Part shown: piece by piece, positions 6,843-7,099 of the stretch
Position numbering within the stretch: the stretch's first letter is position 1
How the letters are laid out: each line of letters opens with the position of its first letter
Assembly (NCBI GenBank): GCA_050942995.1
Contig: JBMNOI010000162.1
Coordinates: 1-7,099 of the forward strand
Direction of reading: 5' to 3'
Source: JBMNOI01 sp050942995
GTDB lineage: Bacteria; Chloroflexota; Anaerolineae; UBA1429
DNA: 7,099 nt
Program-made: the position numbers and the translations under genes
Notes under the pieces: model-generated
Database searches by the model: none
Told to the model about the DNA's origin: nothing
What the model saw: only the letters and a program-made list of their open reading frames with translations

Positions 6843-6867
6843 ATGGTCCGGCTTCTTCGACTTGCTC
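6823..6867 (-). promoter_or_regulatory. leader hairpin that pre-empts the antiterminator (segments 1:2)
   Basis: CCGGACC (6851-6845) pairs with GGTCTGG (6841-6835) around a three-base loop, with one G-U. Outside it, GAGCAAG (6867-6861) pairs perfectly with CTTGCTC (6829-6823). Both right-hand blocks are the same bases used by the antiterminator, so the two structures exclude each other. The left-hand arm overlaps and directly follows the lysine codons of the leader peptide, so a ribosome paused there would cover it. Confidence 0.85.
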
Positions 6868-6941
6868 TCCTTGGAGAACCGGGCGTCAACGCACCCGGCT
6901 ACTCCCGATTGGGACATATAGATGGGGTGATTATCCTGCAT
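6831..6941 (-). CDS. lysine-rich leader peptide of the attenuator
   Basis: Short ORF of 36 codons from the ATG at 6941 to TAG at 6833-6831, with no recognisable enzyme domain. Residues 22-30 read FSKESKSKK: four lysines in seven codons, all AAG (starting at 6872, 6863, 6857 and 6854). The last two are adjacent to the 5' arm of the 1:2 hairpin. The stop lies inside segment 2, so a ribosome that finishes the peptide would cover segment 2 and allow termination; stalling on lysine codons would free it. The start is the uncertain part: AGGGG (6958-6954) is 12 bases before this ATG and 3 before an in-frame GTG at 6950, and another in-frame ATG is at 6917. The predicted transcript start near 6968 gives a 27-base untranslated lead. 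The product itself is probably unimportant; its translation is the sensor. Confidence 0.85.
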   Translation of the reverse strand: MQDNHPIYMSQSGVAGCVDARFSKESKSKKPDHWSG

Positions 6942-6975
6942 CTCGGTCACAGACCCCTGCGCAATGTTGGGGCCG

Positions 6976-7004
6976 AGTCTAGCATAGATGTTCGCTGCTG
7001 TCAA
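6976..7004 (-). promoter_or_regulatory. main operon promoter (sigma70-type)
   Basis: Minus-strand TTGACA (7004-6999, perfect -35) is followed by a 17-base spacer and TAGACT (6981-6976, four of six matches to TATAAT). The start is expected near 6968, giving a leader of about 300 bases to lysW, all of it accounted for by the leader peptide and attenuator. Between 7005 and 7099 I see no gene or convincing signal. Confidence 0.8.
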
Positions 7005-7099
7005 AAGCCGCAAATGGATCATCATGCCCGGCCGACCCTCCTGGAGCCTTTTTGTAAAAGATGGAATCAGGACGAGACGTAGCGCCTGTTTGACCCCCT

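Noticed and set aside
6747..6968. T-box (tRNA-sensing) riboswitch before lysW
   Set aside because: GGTGGG (6810-6805) weakly resembles a T-box, but the ACCGCG continuation, the Stem I motifs and a specifier loop are missing. The peptide and pairings explain the leader better.
6747..6968. Lysine riboswitch (L box)
   Set aside because: I do not see its conserved five-helix core or signature sequences, and the leader has a lysine-rich ORF instead.
6831..7025. 64-codon version of the leader ORF starting at 7025
   Set aside because: Its start lies upstream of the predicted promoter and transcript start, so only the downstream starts can be translated from this promoter.
7044..7062. Shared CCTTTTTGTAAAAG-like sequence at 7047 and CCTTTGTAAAAGG at 2518
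   Set aside because: Short, A/T-simple and not identical; no flanking repeat or mobile-element structure.

Overview
This window holds a bacterial lysine biosynthesis operon of the alpha-aminoadipate (AAA) type that uses the LysW amino-group carrier. All genes lie on the minus strand, so transcription runs from the right end to the left. The order is: promoter, leader peptide and attenuator (about 7004-6747), lysW (6671-6507), homocitrate synthase (6493-5330), homoaconitase large subunit lysT (5333-4092), homoaconitase small subunit lysU (4079-3576), homoisocitrate dehydrogenase (3579-2572), a 172-bp gap, lysX (2399-1548), lysY (1548-481), and lysZ cut by the left edge (418 to beyond 1). Start/stop overlaps and gaps of 12-13 bp suggest co-transcription. 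Only the hicdh-lysX gap is large enough for extra signals, and it holds a strong hairpin and a possible second promoter.

The pathway can be read in order. Homocitrate synthase joins 2-oxoglutarate and acetyl-CoA. LysT/LysU isomerise homocitrate to homoisocitrate. HICDH oxidises and decarboxylates it to 2-oxoadipate, which an aminotransferase (not in the window) converts to alpha-aminoadipate. LysX ligates that to the C-terminal glutamate of LysW, LysZ phosphorylates it, and LysY reduces it to the semialdehyde. The final amination and release (LysJ, LysK) are not seen and may lie beyond position 1.

The proteins resemble the Thermus thermophilus set closely as I remember it: LysW has the same 54-residue length and the same EDWGE tail. 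The DNA is GC-rich (roughly 60% by eye). A Deinococcus-Thermus-like or Chloroflexota-like bacterium is plausible, but the window alone cannot settle the phylum.

The most notable element is non-coding. A good sigma70-type promoter is followed by a short leader ORF with four lysine codons within seven codons (AAG at 6872, 6863, 6857 and 6854). Then come two mutually exclusive RNA pairings and a near-perfect 12-bp terminator with six T's just upstream of lysW. This is the architecture of ribosome-mediated transcription attenuation responding to charged tRNA-Lys. Every pairing was read directly from the sequence.
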